From the NCBI GenBank assembly GCA_021464245.1, contig JADCRB010000037.1, positions 3,116,056 through 3,180,055 on the forward strand: a stretch of 64,000 bases of DNA, in the 5' to 3' direction. Source of the stretch: Carallia brachiata. Its lineage: Eukaryota > Streptophyta > Magnoliopsida > Malpighiales > Rhizophoraceae. The translations under genes and the position numbers were made by a program. This document shows, in pieces, positions 1-12,814 of this stretch (position 1 is its first letter; each line of letters begins with the position of its first letter). The notes beneath the pieces were generated by a model, which was given only the letters and a program-made list of their open reading frames with translations, did no database searches and was not told the DNA's origin.

Positions 1-536
1 TTGGCTCGACGACGTCGTGTCGAATGAGCTCGAATCTTGGATTCCCAAACAGATGCACCAGATTCTCTTTCCTTCCGGTGAAAAAGTTGTCGATGACGAC
101 AACCTCATCCCCGCGGGAGATCAACTTATCCACGAGATGGCTGCCGACGAAGCCGGCCCCACCGGTGACCACAATTCGGGATCTCCGGCGCCCGATCCCC
201 GCCGGGACCCGGGCCGACACGGAGCGCTTGGGGAAGAAGCCGGAGGAGGAAGAGTCGAAGCCGGTGGGCGGGAAGGATTCTGGAGAGAGAGGAACGGACG
301 GCGGGATCGGAGGGGCCGATGCGGGAGAGGGTGGGCTGGAGGATGAAGAAGGTGGAGCCGATCAGGATGCCGACGAAAATAAAGAGGAGGCGCTGCTCTC
401 TGAGGAGGTAGTGGATGGATCGAGGGAGGGATCTGGGGTGTTTCAGGGCTTTCGGCGAATACGGTGGCGTTTGGGAAGCTGGGATCTCCTCGTCCCGCCT
501 GTGGTTAGCGCTCGTTGGTTTGTGTAGCTGTTTCAT
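1..536 (-). CDS. UXS1: UDP-glucuronate decarboxylase (UXS1-type), 5' part, frameshifted, cut by window edge
   Basis: This gene converts UDP-glucuronate to UDP-xylose for cell-wall polysaccharides in the Golgi. Translation starts at 536 with MKQLHK, the start typical of UXS1. A proline-rich cytosolic tail is followed by a single membrane anchor at about residues 48-68 (containing [17 protein letters not shown]). This is the type II arrangement of Golgi UXS enzymes. After a variable stem the NAD-binding Rossmann motif [11 protein letters not shown] and then [11 protein letters not shown] run to the window edge, so the catalytic part lies outside. The anchor and the Rossmann motif are in different frames. 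The anchor frame hits a stop at 126, while the other frame is open to base 1. The net change is +1 (or -2), possibly an extra C in the four-C run at 312-315, in the poorly conserved stem. Family assignment is firm. Whether the gene is broken or the sequence wrong is open. Confidence 0.88.
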
Positions 537-1890
537 TTTTTTTTTATAATTTTTTTGTTTGTTTTGTTTCTGTTTTTCTTCTTCTTCTTCGTCTTATTCT
601 GAGGATGACTTTTGCAGATTTGAGGGGCTTCAGAGATTATAAGAAAGAGTGTTTTTTGGTTACATTTATACTGTAGCCGAATGAAGCAGGTTCCTTGTTT
701 TCTTCTACTCTTGCCCGGGAACGGGTTGTGAAATGTTTGTTTTTTTTCCTTTTTTTGTCTCAATGAAATGTTTTTTTTTTAATTTTAAATTTCATCTCAA
801 TGAAATGTTTGTTACTCTGCTTGGCCGGTAAATAGGAAACGACTAGCCGGCCCTCCCCGAGCGAGTGGGAGACAGGAGCGACATTCGTTTGGTTTGGTTT
901 GGCTTTCTTTGCTGGGCTTCTCGATTCATTAAGAAGCACATTTTGTTTTTTTTTATACGAAGTACATTTAACCGCGAGTTATTATATGATAGTAATAATT
1001 TCTTTTAAATTTATAAATTTTACATATTTTTGTTAAAAATTTTAAATTTTTTAAGATGGTAGTTTAATAAAAAATTAATGTATGTTATACACTTATAACT
1101 CAAGTTTGAATTTATACACTCATACTCTCCCCTAATATATGGCTGGGTAGCCACAAATAAGTAACTAAAGATTGTAGTGTAGTATATAAATTTTAAAATC
1201 GTTAATAATTGGCTCTCTTACAGTAAAAATATGTTCAATTTCACCAGTATTCGGATAATGAGTCTACTCTTTTAGAGTTATTAAATGAAATGTTATAAAT
1301 AAGAGTTATTATAATATTGATTTATAAATTTAATAATCGATATATTTATGATATATTTTTTATTAAAAAATTTTAAATTTATAAGATATAATATTACATT
1401 CATAAATATAGGTGTCACTTAAAAAATGGCTTCAATGCTTGCGATGGGAGCAGTGAGTTCCCATTGTCATCGTGAAAGGGACCTCTGCAATCATGGCCCT
1501 TGGGCCAATTCTTTTTTAATGGATGACTTAATTTTTTTTTTTTTTTGACATAAATGGATGACTTAAATTGAAGACCTCAACTGCTCCATCTTTGATAATG
1601 GTTTTTATACACATGGGGTTTAACACGCAACAACAATTAGGCAAATATTATCACGTGTGTTCATGCATAAGTAATGACAAAATTACACATATAATACAAT
1701 GTTAAGTGAAATTACCGCCATGGATACTTACAAACTTCGATCGAGTAGTTGAAGATCGTGTGGTGCGTCATGCAAGCGTTCCTTCTAGGACAATATCCTA
1801 AAAATAATGGAATTGTTGTACGTGGATTGCACATAACTTGCGGATTGTTATTTAATTTTTTAAAATAAAATCCTTCAATAACGCATTCTT
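537..1890. other. Intergenic: UXS upstream region and AT-rich spacer
   Basis: The first 250 bases are probably the UXS 5' untranslated region and promoter, with several T and A runs. After about 960 the DNA is AT-rich with no supported gene. Short imperfect inverted A/T repeats occur but no complete element could be delimited. Confidence 0.5.
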
Positions 1891-1893
1891 ATG

Positions 1894-2210
1894 ATTGTGT
1901 TTGAATTGTAAAAAATTTGTGAAAAAATAAAATTATTTGAATTGACGAGAATGTTGTTAGAAAGAAAATGATAAAAAAGAAAGATATATAATAATTTATG
2001 AGAGAAAAATTTGTGAAAAAAAAATTATTTGGATTTATAAAAAAATTATGAGAAAAGAATGATTAAAAAAATAAATAGTAATTTGTGAGAAAAAATTGTG
2101 AGAAAAATATTATTTAGATTAATAAAAAAATTATAAAAAATTGTAAAAAAATAATATATTATAATTATATAATTTTTTTCTAATTGATTTCTGACAGACC
2201 AAACACACCT
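1894..2210. mobile_element. AT-rich MITE-like element with three internal repeats
   Basis: The left edge reads TGTGTTTGAATTG and the right edge ends CCAAACACAC, a short inverted repeat of the type seen in hAT-like MITEs. Inside, a unit of about 85-95 bases (ATTATTTGRATT, then ATAAAAAAATTATGAGA, then AATTTGTGAGAAAAA) is repeated three times imperfectly. A related left edge occurs near 8640. No clear target duplication was found. Confidence 0.45.
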
Positions 2211-2329
2211 CAATGGTTATTCACTGTTAATGTAGGAAGAGTGCTCTCCGCTGGGGATCTTAATCATTTCTTCAGTAGCAGTAATTCCCATAAACGCGCC
2301 TGTCACTTCACTCACAAAAGTCCAGCACT

Positions 2330-2815
2330 TTTTTATTTGTTTGTTCCATGCAGAACTTGCTTCCCCCTTGTTTACGATAGCTTTCAGTCTATCTCAAAAC
2401 TTCGATTATTTTGTGGCGAGTTGGCAGCCAGCTTTGAGCCGTGCTTCGGCTGCTGCATGCTCCTCTGCCTCCCTCCGTTTCTGGTCGCCGGCGATGTCGG
2501 CTTGTGTATGGTGGGACAACTTCTGCATGGTTGTGGTTGTGGTATTGTTGGGCCTGCAGCCTTTGTCTTGGGCTCCTGCAGACATGTCTCTTCCCTGGGC
2601 TTTGGGTCCGGGCCTAGTTTCTGTCTTAGCCAGTTGGATTTGCTGTTAGTCTAAGGTCTTAGTTGATTGTGTAGTAGGCTTATATGATAAGGTGATTGTT
2701 TTTTTGTTCTTTACTGTCTTGATGTAGTGGGTTAAATGAGTCGGATTAGCCCCTTTTATATATGTTGGTCTATCTAATGAATTTCTTTACTGCTGTTAAA
2801 AAACAAAAAAAAATG
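2330..2815 (+). mobile_element. 5'-truncated LINE, 3' end with oligo-A tail
   Basis: A stretch of higher GC content ends in a T-rich 3' region with TAATGAATTTCTTTACTG and then an A-rich tail (about 2798-2813). This is the usual 3' end of plant L1-type LINEs. Two overlapping open frames here (up to 156 codons) have no recognisable domain and are taken as chance. The left boundary is not defined and no target duplication was found. Confidence 0.55.
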
Positions 2816-3018
2816 GGGTCGTCGTGCAGTGCACCTAATATAGGGTTAATGGACGTTATTTAATTTTTGGAATGGGCCACCCACATATAATGGTCCATTT
2901 GGAAAAAAAAGCCAGCAGCTCTTTATTACTAATTGGCCCACCCAACATCCTTCCCCTTCGCGGGTCCTACTTGCTAATTAGGTTTTTCACTCTTAATTGC
3001 TAATTAGGGAACGGAGGA

Positions 3019-3664
3019 GCCAAAACAGCACCACTCAAATCGGAGCTCTCGCCAAGGTCACCGGCGGCGCCCCCAACAGGCTTTCTAAAATGTAGTTGCC
3101 TCTCTCTCTCTCTCTCTCGCTCTCTCTAACTCTCATTTATCTCATATCTAATTTTCTATATGCGATTATATCATAATTGTTGTGGCTAATTCTTGGTGCT
3201 TGAATTTTGATAAACTAAAATTTGAAAACGGTGCAGAAAGGTGGTGAGGCTGTCGATTGAGCAGGTATTGACAGTGATATCGCAGAAGCAGAAAGCGGCT
3301 CTGAAGGAAGCTGACAAGAAAAAGAAATCTCTGCCTCTGGGTCTCCGCACCCAAGAAAACCCGTTGCCATTCGCCGGCGCCTAATTAAACACCAGGTTTC
3401 TATTCCACCTAGTGGCATCATTGCCTGTTTCATTGTGTACCACGCGGTTTCTTTTACACATTGACGGTAATGTGACGAGTTGTTTGAAGCATTTTACTTT
3501 CTTCGTTATGTGATGATGCTAGTTGGTTGATCTAGAAGATGAGTGTACATATTTTCTTGGCTTCTATTAATGGAATTGTTTTGCTGCAGGCATCTCTGAA
3601 GACGGGACGCGAGAAGAAGAGGGATATGTAGTTCCCAATGAGGAAGTATGCAATCAAAGTGTAG
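3019..3664 (+). pseudogene. RPL35: 60S ribosomal protein L35 (uL29) pseudogene, introns retained
   Basis: Three exon-like blocks match plant L35. Block 1 (about 3021-3091) encodes AKVTGGAPNRLSK and ends at a GT donor. Block 2 (3237-3395) encodes [20 protein letters not shown], then KKTR and RRRLIKHQ in other frames. Block 3 (3590-3664) encodes ASLKTGREKKRDM, stop, FPMRKYAIKV. Lesions are a missing start region, a small deletion before AKVTGG, an extra base before PKKTR, an extra T after KKTR, and TAG (3629-3631) in place of the conserved Tyr codon. Because introns remain at the expected places (3092-3236 and 3396-3589), it arose by DNA duplication and not by retrotransposition. It cannot make a working ribosomal protein. 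A CT-rich microsatellite lies in the first intron. Confidence 0.88.
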
Positions 3665-6600
3665 GGTAGAGTTTGGATATTTTTTTATTAAGAAGTTTGT
3701 TAGGTATCAGTTATACAAATGAAATAATTTTTTTTATTTAAATTTTATTTTTTTTTTATTTTTATATTTAAATTTAAAATAAAACATAATTTTAAATTTT
3801 AACTACTGAAATATTTCTTAAAAAAACAGTTTGGTTTTGTCTTCAATGCTTGCACACTTGCCTTTTTTTTTTGGTTAATAAAGAATCGGTGGTTTCGGCT
3901 TCGTTGAATGAGTTGAGAGAGTGGATTGGAACAAGGAAAGACATCTACACGGCCACACCCTCTCAATTTATTAATTCATGGGGCCGGTGCTGTGGCCTGT
4001 GGGGTTGGGCTGAGCTGTGTTGGGTAGGGGACAAATCGCCATTATGTTTACAAACGGCTTCATCGGCCCAGAAAGAAATTTAACCGACACTTCGTAAGCA
4101 AATAGAGGAGGACGGATTTCATACAAAGTTATTAACTGTTATCTAAAAAATAAAAAATATGTAAACCCCCAACAAAAAAAAGAAAAAAGAAAATATATTC
4201 TCACGAATCCGAAACTCAACTCCAGTAAAATATCCGTGCACACGTATTTGGGGGTATGCGTATGACATTGAAGTGAAAACAACAACATCAGTTTCAAATT
4301 TAAGTTGAAGTTTTACAAAAAACAAAAGAGTTTTTTTTCTCATTCTGTTTTAATATGGACTGAATTTATTGTAAAATGTAATTGTTCTCAATCCTTTTTG
4401 TCCAAAAACATTATTGGCAAAACTGAGTGTAACATTGCTTTCTTTTTCGCACACCAAATATTGAGAAAAGATCTGATTTATCTATTTATTAATATAATAA
4501 TTTTTTTTTCAAAAAAAAATTTATAGTGCATACTATTAAGGATTTATATTTTATATTTTAAAATAACATCCATCTATATTTAATTTTTAATTTTATAAAA
4601 AAAAATTATTATAGTGGTACCGAGATATTTGCTTGGTACATGGGACTCCCAAAATTTTGGGCCAGCACGGTACAAGCCTTTCTTATCAAGTTTTGACAAT
4701 CAGAGAGAAAAGCGATGCTTAAAGATCACAAGAAAGCGAAACATCTTTTGATCAACATTTTACATTTCAGATGCATCTGAAAGCGAAACATCAATGATTT
4801 TATCAAATGCCTCTGCTGTCAACAGTCAATATTTTTCACAGGCATCAATAGCATACGTCTGGCTTTCTACTTTCACGGTTTTCTTGACGTTTGAAATGTA
4901 TGATACACGTGTAAAAGTTGCTACCTTTAAAAAAAAAAAAAAAAAAAAAACATAAAATCAGATTCAATTGACTCCCTCCCCACACCCCCCCCCCCCAAAA
5001 AAAAAGGGTCGAAACAAAGGAATCCTTGAAAAAAAAAAAAACCTAGATTTATTAAAATGAAACTTAGATTTTGGCATACTGGGTGTAAAATCTTTACCTA
5101 ACATAGGTTGCAGGAATTCTTAATTGTCAAAACTAAAAGCCCACAGTTCAAAAATTAAAACTGCTGTTGTACTTAATGCCTCTGTTGCAATATTAAGGCA
5201 TTCAATGTCTGAACATGAGGTGGACGACATTTATTTTACCAAACCGTTCGAAGTCTGTGGGATACATTCTTCCGTTTCTTTTTTCATGTACTCAAGTATT
5301 CATGTTTACCATCCAAGTATCCAACATAAAAAAGCACATGCAACGAAATGCTTTGGCATGGATTTTTGTGTGTGTTCATACATGGCAGAACACTCATTTG
5401 GAAAATACGAAAGGTAGGAAGTCTAGAGAGAATTTATTCACCCCCTATTTGAAAAAATAAGCAGGGGTGTGGCGGGTTTCCTTTGTTTTTTTTTTTTTTT
5501 TTTCTTTCTTATATATTTGAGAACAAAAAGAAAACTGAGGCAATCCCTTAAAATACACTATAGTAGTGAGAGTTTACATTTTTATGATAGATCTTTTAAT
5601 TTTTAATTTTAGGATAATTCTAAAAAGGAAGAATGTGAAATTTATGAAAATGAGAGACCTATCTTTATTGTATAATTTATAACCTCGTGAACTTTTTAAT
5701 GGACGAAAATGTGAAATTTATGAAAATGATAGACTTATCTTTATTGTATAATTCATGATCTCATGAACTTTTTAATAGACGAGAAAAAAAAAAAAAACTA
5801 AGGCAGATCTAAGTATTTTCTTTTAAAGGAGTGATAGATTGAAAGTAATTTGCCGACGGTGGAAAAGTAGTGAGAGTAAAAAGAAATGTATGTTTGCACA
5901 AGAAAGAGGAAGAGGGGGGAAATGCCATTAGCTATTTTATAATGCTTTCAAAAGCGCCAATTTGCATAAACCCCCTTGTTATTTTCAAATAACTCCTATT
6001 ATTGGATCGAATTGCAACGACAGCATGAGTCACTTAATTGGTCATTGGCTTAATGACAGCATGATTCTAGTAAATTATCTTCTCAATATAGCTTCAGGGG
6101 AGAGATTTACATTAGCATCTGAGTTTAGTTTAGATGTAGCTATACATTGGTCCCATTTTGCTTTAATGAAGAGGACCTGAAGCCTATATGAAACTCGACG
6201 GCTGATGCTTTAGCAAATTAAACAGGGATATCGATGCAATTATGATCTCGTTGCTTAGTTCTAATAGTTTCGCTTCCATGATTGCTCCCAACAAACGATG
6301 ATCACCTTCCTTAAATTTAGTTCTTGCCTGCTCCGAATCAATTTATTGTGCATAATTTGGATTCATGCCAAGCCCTTTGATTCAGTGACAGGAACAACAT
6401 GGACTGGCTTTTTATTTTTACAGCCGTTTTTCAAAGTTGTTCATTTGTTAGCTAAATAGCCGCCGTACAGGACCGTACTAATGTCATAATTGTTTACTTA
6501 ACGTATCTATAGCCTTGCAAAGTTGGAATTTTATCATTTTTGACTCAATTTAAAACTGGCAAAAGTCCAAAGCATCTTTTTATAAATTCTCTTTTACGTA

Positions 6601-7115
6601 ACCTCTATTCACATGTACGGGTTCACATACAGATACCGAGTGACGTTCGTTTAAGCAAAAGGGAAGCGAGACTTAGTCAGCCAACAACAGCACCCGATTG
6701 GCAAAGCCATCCCATTGGCCTCAAAGGGCCACGCACTGTTGTAGTCCTTCTAATTGATATTGACCTGCAGCCTTGCACACCTTAGATGTTATTGCCAGGT
6801 GGTTGACACGTAACTATTGATTCATTACCACATATACGTGGCTTAAGATCTTTTCATTGAGTCTCTTGTCGGCGAGATTTCTTATATGAAATGGTTTGTA
6901 TATCCTATCACATGAACTTGGAGACCATGCCTTATTGTGATAGGTCTGTTCGAAAAAAAAACATCTTATTGTGATAGGAGGTCTACCATGAACGAACTGT
7001 CTGAATAAACAGAAATTATAATGGGAATATCAAAGAATATCAAAACAAATTCAATGTCATGCCTGAGAAGAACAAAAAATTTGAGTAATGCCTTATTGAA
7101 CTAATAAAATAATAA
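3665..7115. other. Intergenic, AT-rich, no supported gene
   Basis: Only short chance open frames are present, and none shows a domain. Homopolymer runs are frequent (for example A and C runs near 4930-5040). A pair of similar phrases (GAAAATGTGAAATTTATGAA) occurs near 5630 and 5706, a small local duplication. Nothing else could be supported. Confidence 0.5.
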
Positions 7116-7827
7116 AGGGTTTGTTTGAGTTACCTATTGTATGCTATTGTTATTAATTACTGATTGTTGATTTTTGTTCTTTATTATTGATTACTAATAA
7201 AACTAATGAAATATTAGTTAATTTTGTATTATTATTGTTGTTGAATAATAAATATCTTATTTAGACATTTAATTTGTGTATATATATATATATACTATAT
7301 TGAAAATTTTATTTTTATATTTTATATTTTTATATTTTTATAAAACTATTTTATAAATAATATTGAGAATTTTTTCATTTAAATTTTAATTTTTAAAATG
7401 AATTTTTACTAAAAGGTAAAAAATATAATGCTTTAGATTTTTTTTAAAAGTGTTAATATTAAAGGAAATTGAAGTGAAAAAAATATTTTTTAAGAATAAT
7501 TAAAAAACTAAAATATTATATTTATACAAATATTAATGAAATAAATTAATATATCTAATTCATGTGAAAATTAAAAAAATAAAATTATATAAATATTTTT
7601 TAAGGGTAACTTAGTTCATATAAATTTTTATTAATATTAAAAAGTAAAAAGTTATCCAAAAGGCAGTAAAAAAGTGATTTGAACTGCTTTTCAATCAGCA
7701 GTTATTAGGAGCAGTATAGGAAAATAAATGAAAATAAACAAGTACAAAAAAATTTACTAAATACATATTTTCTTACTTTTAAAAATAAAATACAAATAAC
7801 TCTTTCAAAAGGTTACCCAAACACCCC
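7116..7827 (-). mobile_element. hAT-like non-autonomous element, copy A
   Basis: The left end (AGGGTTTGTTTGAGTTACC) and right end (GGTTACCCAAACACCCC) are inverted repeats of each other. The reverse complement of the right third closely matches the left third of the element at 12815-13825, including CAGCAGTT-type subterminal motifs and ATATGAACTAAGTTACCCTT-like sequence. The two are therefore one family in opposite orientation. No transposase coding was seen. The flanks are A/T-rich, so a target duplication cannot be called with certainty. Confidence 0.75.
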
Positions 7828-10040
7828 AAAAATAAAATTGTATAGTACAAAATCATGGTATAAGCATAGCAATCTGTGAGCTATATTCATAAAATTAGTG
7901 GATAAGTATAGTCAGTGCCATTGTATAAATATGGAATATGATCCCAAAAACATATATGATATATTATCGATAATTCAATACTTTAGTAGTTAGAATTTAA
8001 ATTTTTATTATAAAAATATTGGACTCTAATTCTAAGAAATGAAAATGTTGAATTTACAAGAAAAAAAACTATTATTATATATAACTTATAATCTAATGAG
8101 TCTCAGAATTTTATGTAATAAAAAGATTTTGATATGAATATCAAAATTTTTGTACAACGTTATGGACATGCGCCAGGCGTAACATTGAATAAAAAATAGA
8201 GAAGATTTTCATTAAAGCCAAAGAACCCTCTGAAGAAGTCACTACACCAATTAAATATTTGAACAACTAATCTACGCGGCAAAATTGAGCAGTAAAAGAA
8301 GACACATGCGTAGCATTCCCCATTTTTATGGGAAGACTGTATTAGACAGGGTAAAGCTATTGAATATTGATATTTCTTTTTTTATTTATTGTTGTGATGG
8401 TGTAAACGACAATTGCCTTGGATTTACCGAAAAGTTTGGGAACCGAGTTTCGGCACCCCAAACAAGAGATTAAGTTTATTTGAGTTTAGAATTTTTAGTG
8501 TTGAGAGAGATTGTCGACCAAAATTATATATTGTGTGTCATATATATTTGATGCAGCAAATATACTAAGATTAAATAAAATATTATTTTGAGTTTTTTTT
8601 AATTTTAAAGGATTTTTTTTTTTGCATATTTTATTTATACTGTGTTTGAATTGATAGAAAGTTGTAAGAAAAAAATTAATCAGAAAGTTATAAGAAAATA
8701 ATACAATAATAATAATATTTTTTGACTTTAAATTTTTTATTTATTTTCTTTTTTATTCATTTTTCATCAAATTAAAAATAACATTAGAGTTTATATTTTA
8801 AATTTTAAATTACGTCTATCTAAATTTAAATTTTACTTTTTGTCAAAAAAATAAAAAAGTTTTTTTTTTTTTTCGAATGGAGAAGAAGAATAATTAGTTT
8901 AATAGATTTAAATGGAAAAATGGGCTATAATATGCAAATCAAGATTCCCGGCATTCTTCCGCCAAATCAAACAATTGCAGCCGTGAAAACTAGCTCATGC
9001 GGGCATTGAGGACAACGACAACGACAACGGACATCGGACATGAAGTTTCATGTCGTCATGGGGCGATGTTCTCCGTTCTATTTGTTAATTCTTCATTTGT
9101 CTTGTGAGTTGAAATTTCCATAAGCTTTCCGGTTTCTGATATAATTGCTGACGTCTGGATCTCACGAGTCTAATTAACTCGCTTTCTTGAGGTCGAAATC
9201 TAATTGGCTGCAGATCCAACCAAGCGGCAAGTGCCAAGATTCTAAAAAGACAAACGATGGTGAGGCGCTCGGATGAACCCTGTCGTCACCGCTGACAGTA
9301 TGTTGTAGGTTAAAGACAACAAAAACAACTGAATGGTCTGTTAATCCGCAAAAATGTCGCTGAACTTGTTATGGTAAATACTTATTAATCACAAATAAAT
9401 TGTATAATATAGAAGTTTACTATTTCTATTATTTTTTAAAATAATTCATTCATAATTTTATATCGTATATAAATTTATTTTTTAATTTTTTAACTTTAAA
9501 TAGTTTGACAATTCCTTTTACTTTTATTTTAATTAGTAATACTTTTACTTTTTTTTTTATAGAAATAATTTTGTTTGTTTGTTTTAATCCATGCATGAAC
9601 TCCATATATTTTTTTTTGAAAAAATTAGTGAACAGACATTGGTGGCAGACTACATACACATGCGCTTGATTTGTCCAACTGTAAGGATTTTTTTGTACAA
9701 TCGTAACGATAAATAGTGATATAAAAAAATATTACTATTTTCTTCGTTTCAAATTTTTTCGTTACGATTGTAAAGAAATACTCACAATTGCATAAATCAG
9801 AGCCCGTTAACATAATCTACCTACAAGCATATACCCATTAAACAGTCTCCTTTTTTTTAACCAAAAAGAAAAAGAAGGCCAAACGAAGGAAGAAGTAAAA
9901 ATTCGACTTGCAACGCGGCAAAGGTTAAAAACATACTTGGGCTGAGGCTTAGTTTTATGACTTAAAAGTCAAAGTCTACCTCCTTCCTTCTCAAGCAACG
10001 GCAAGAATCCTCCACTGCCTCTTCCCCCCACAACGCGCTC
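7828..10040. other. Intergenic, AT-rich
   Basis: No gene is supported. The stretch from 8640 to 8830 starts like the MITE at 1894. A perfect 14-base inverted repeat (TACAATCGTAACGA and its complement) brackets about 9697-9770. The last 100 bases are the EXO70H promoter. Confidence 0.5.
9694..9772. repeat. Short inverted repeat (mini-MITE candidate)
   Basis: TACAATCGTAACGA near 9697 is matched by its reverse complement TCGTTACGATTGTA near 9756, with about 45 bases between. It could fold as a hairpin or be a tiny MITE remnant. Confidence 0.5.
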
Positions 10041-10049
10041 TATATATAT
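10041..10049 (+). promoter_or_regulatory. TATA box of the EXO70H gene
   Basis: TATATATAT lies about 175 bases before the EXO70H start codon, in a C-rich context. It fits a plant TATA box with a roughly 150-base leader. This is inferred from position only. Confidence 0.5.
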
Positions 10050-10222
10050 CTCCCACGAGTCCAAAGCTCCCTGCCTATACACGAAAATCATAAGCCCAAA
10101 CAGAAAAGGGGAAGAAAATTCTAGTCACCTCATTGATTTATCCAACCAAACAATTTTTCTCGAGAAACAAACAGATTTTTCAGGTACGCAGCATTCTTTG
10201 CGTGTGGTTTCATTAAATAATT

Positions 10223-12111
10223 ATGCCGAGAAAAGGGATGAGGAGCGTCTTCTTTCACCCAAAAACGACATTTTATGCCGTTTCTCCTCGTTCATCGCCT
10301 TCGCGAGGAGGTTCTCCTTCAACTCCTAGCCGCAGCATCTCGGAATCGGTCATGGAACAGATAATCGGGGCTGCTGAGTCGATGATAATGAAATGGAATC
10401 CGGACACTTCGTCCTACGCCGGAGTCACCTCTCTGTTTCACGAGGACAAGAGAGAGGCCATGCAATTCTTAAAGTGCGCCAGGGACCTCCAGAAAGCCAT
10501 GCGCTTGTTAGTCTCTGATGACCCCAACGACGACCGACTTGTAAGAGCGCAGAATCTAATGCAGATCGCCATGAAGCGACTGCAGAAGGAGTTTTATCAG
10601 ATTCTCTCCATGAATCGTGCTTACCTAGACCCCGAGTCTGTCTCCGTCAGATCCTCGCTCGCCTCCACCCGGTCCAGCGTCTCTGATTTTGAAGACGATG
10701 GTTCTGCGGCAGATGACGAAGATGTCATCCGTGCTGCCGGTGACTCCATCTCTGAAGTCGAAAGAGTCTCTTCGATTGCCATGGCGGACTTGAGATCGAT
10801 CGCCGAGTGCATGATCTTCTGCGGCTACGCAAAGAGTGCATGAACGTGTACAAAATTATTCGAAAATCTATCATCGACGAAGGCATTTACAAGCTAGGCG
10901 TGGAGAAATTGAGCTCTTCGCAGGTGAACAAAATGGAATGGGAGGCGCTGGACTTGAGAATCAAGAGCTGGCTGGAGGCGGTGAAGATTTCCATGAGAAC
11001 TCTCTTCACCGGCGAGAGAATTCTCTGCGACCAAGTCTTCGCAGCTTCCGATTCCATCAGAGAATCTTGCTTCACTCACATATCCAAGGAAGGAGCCGCT
11101 CTCCTCTTCGGCTTCCCGGAGCTCGTCGCCAAGAGCAAGAAATCATCACCGGAGAGAATGTTTCGCCTACTTGATATGTACACCGCAATCTCCGAAAACT
11201 GGGCCGAGATCGAGTCCATCTTTTCGTATGAGTCCGCCTCCACCGTCCGATCGCAAGCTCTGAATTCACTCATTCAACTCGGCGAGTCCGTTCGCACGAT
11301 GCTCACTGAATTCGAATCAAACATCCAAAAGGATTCGTCGAAGACGCCGGTTTCCGGAGGAGGAGTACATCCTCTGACAGTCTACGCGATGGATTACCTC
11401 TATCTACTAGGCGATTACAGTAACGTACTCGCCGACATTCTCGCCGACTGGCCTCCGCCGCCACATTCCGACGATTCTTCCGCTGCGCCGGCGATGTCCG
11501 TCCGATTCGCTTGGCTAATTCTGGTTCTTCTCTGCAAGCTGGACGCGAAAGCGAAGCACTACAAGGACGTGTCGCTTGCGTATCTCTTCTTAGCCAACAA
11601 TCTACAGCACGTGGTAACCGGAGTCCGTACTTCGAATCTCCAGTACTTACTCGGCGAGGAGTGGTTCACGAAGCACGAAGCTAAAGTGAGACAGTTCGCA
11701 GCGAATTACGAGCGGTTAGCCTGGGGCCCGGTGATCGCTACATTGCAGGAGAATCCGACGGCCGTGATTTCGCCGCAGGGTGCGAAGGAGAGGTTCAAGA
11801 GATTCAATTCCAGTTTTGAGGAAGCGTACCAGAAGCAGAGTTCTTGCGTCGTACCCAATCCGAAACTCCGAGACGAGATCAAGGTTTCCATAGCGAGAAA
11901 GCTATTGCCCGCCTGTCGCGAGTTTTATGAGAAGCACAGGCTTATTGTGGAGGGACAGACGAATCTAGGGCTAATTGTCAGGTATGCCCCTGAAGATGTG
12001 GGGAATTACTTGTCCGACTTATTTTTCGGAACGACTGTTTCCGGGGGGTCGCCGTCGTCCTCTTCTTCATCGTCGTCACACCGGCGGCGCCCATGGTGGA
12101 GGAGGGGTTAG
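10223..12111 (+). CDS. EXO70H: EXO70 exocyst subunit, EXO70H clade, single exon, one frameshift
   Basis: EXO70 proteins tether secretory vesicles to the plasma membrane as part of the exocyst. The H clade is plant-specific and linked to defence and trichome wall thickening. The start MPRKGMRSVFF and the following Ser/Pro-rich stretch are typical of this clade. The Exo70 domain follows, with conserved blocks such as GERILCDQVFAASDSIRESC, LTVYAMDYLYLLGDY, LANNLQHVV, YAPEDVGNYLSDLFFGT, and a Ser-rich, basic C-terminus. The frame breaks at 10831-10836: GYAK is followed by a stop, while ECMNVYKIIRKSI continues one frame over. Restoring one G in AAAG-GAGTGC gives about 629 residues, normal for the clade. 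No other lesion is present. Like most EXO70H genes it has no intron. Either it is a very recent pseudogene or the base is missing from the assembly; I favour the latter. Confidence 0.9.
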
Positions 12112-12814
12112 ATAATTTTTTTTGTTTATTTGTTTTGTAAATGAAAGGCGATTTTTGAGTCTTAATCGCCGAGGCATAATACTACATAATCTTTGGAGAA
12201 TTATACGGCATACCCTTTCTTCTTTTCATTAATAGTTAATTTATTTGGATACATTTAACGTTTTTTTTTCCAAAAAAAATGGGATTGGAGAACTCAAAAA
12301 TAGAAGTCTTAACAAAAATAAAATATAAATATACTGTAAGAATTATTTGTATAAAGGAAATAAAAGCTCATAATTCGTCAAATTCAGTATAATTAAATTG
12401 AAAGAGAAGCCAGTTTGCTCAATTTACCACAAGCAACAGAGACTCCGAGTATTCACCAGCTCTTAGTTGCTTTTATCAAACTTTCTTTTTTTTTGTCGGT
12501 ACATGCTTTTATCAAACTATTGGTTATAAGCATTGCAAGACAAAAACCTCGCATAAAATTTTTGGTTATAATTCGCACTGCATCGCCGATGCCTACTGCT
12601 CAAAAATAGAAATCCTAGTTAGTTCATTCTTAATAAGCACATATAAGTACATAATAATTAGTAATTAGATAATTATATTTTAAATAAAATAAATTATTAA
12701 ATATTATTTAATAAATTGTGTGATATGCCTCTATTAAAATTCGGTCAAAAAAAAAATTCGGAATTGGGCCCACCTTCTCGTCTTGATTTGAAAATGAATA
12801 CTGGAAAGGAATAA
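12112..12814. other. EXO70H 3' flank and spacer
   Basis: The first 100-150 bases are probably the EXO70H 3' untranslated region. The rest is AT-rich without a supported gene. Confidence 0.45.

Noticed and set aside
2184..2654. Overlapping open frames of 156 and 102 codons
   Set aside because: They lie in a LINE 3' end, overlap in two frames and show no domain or conserved block.
10807..10900. Second, separate gene starting with the Met at 10807
   Set aside because: The downstream 434-codon frame is the continuation of EXO70H after a one-base loss. The family alignment runs straight across the break.
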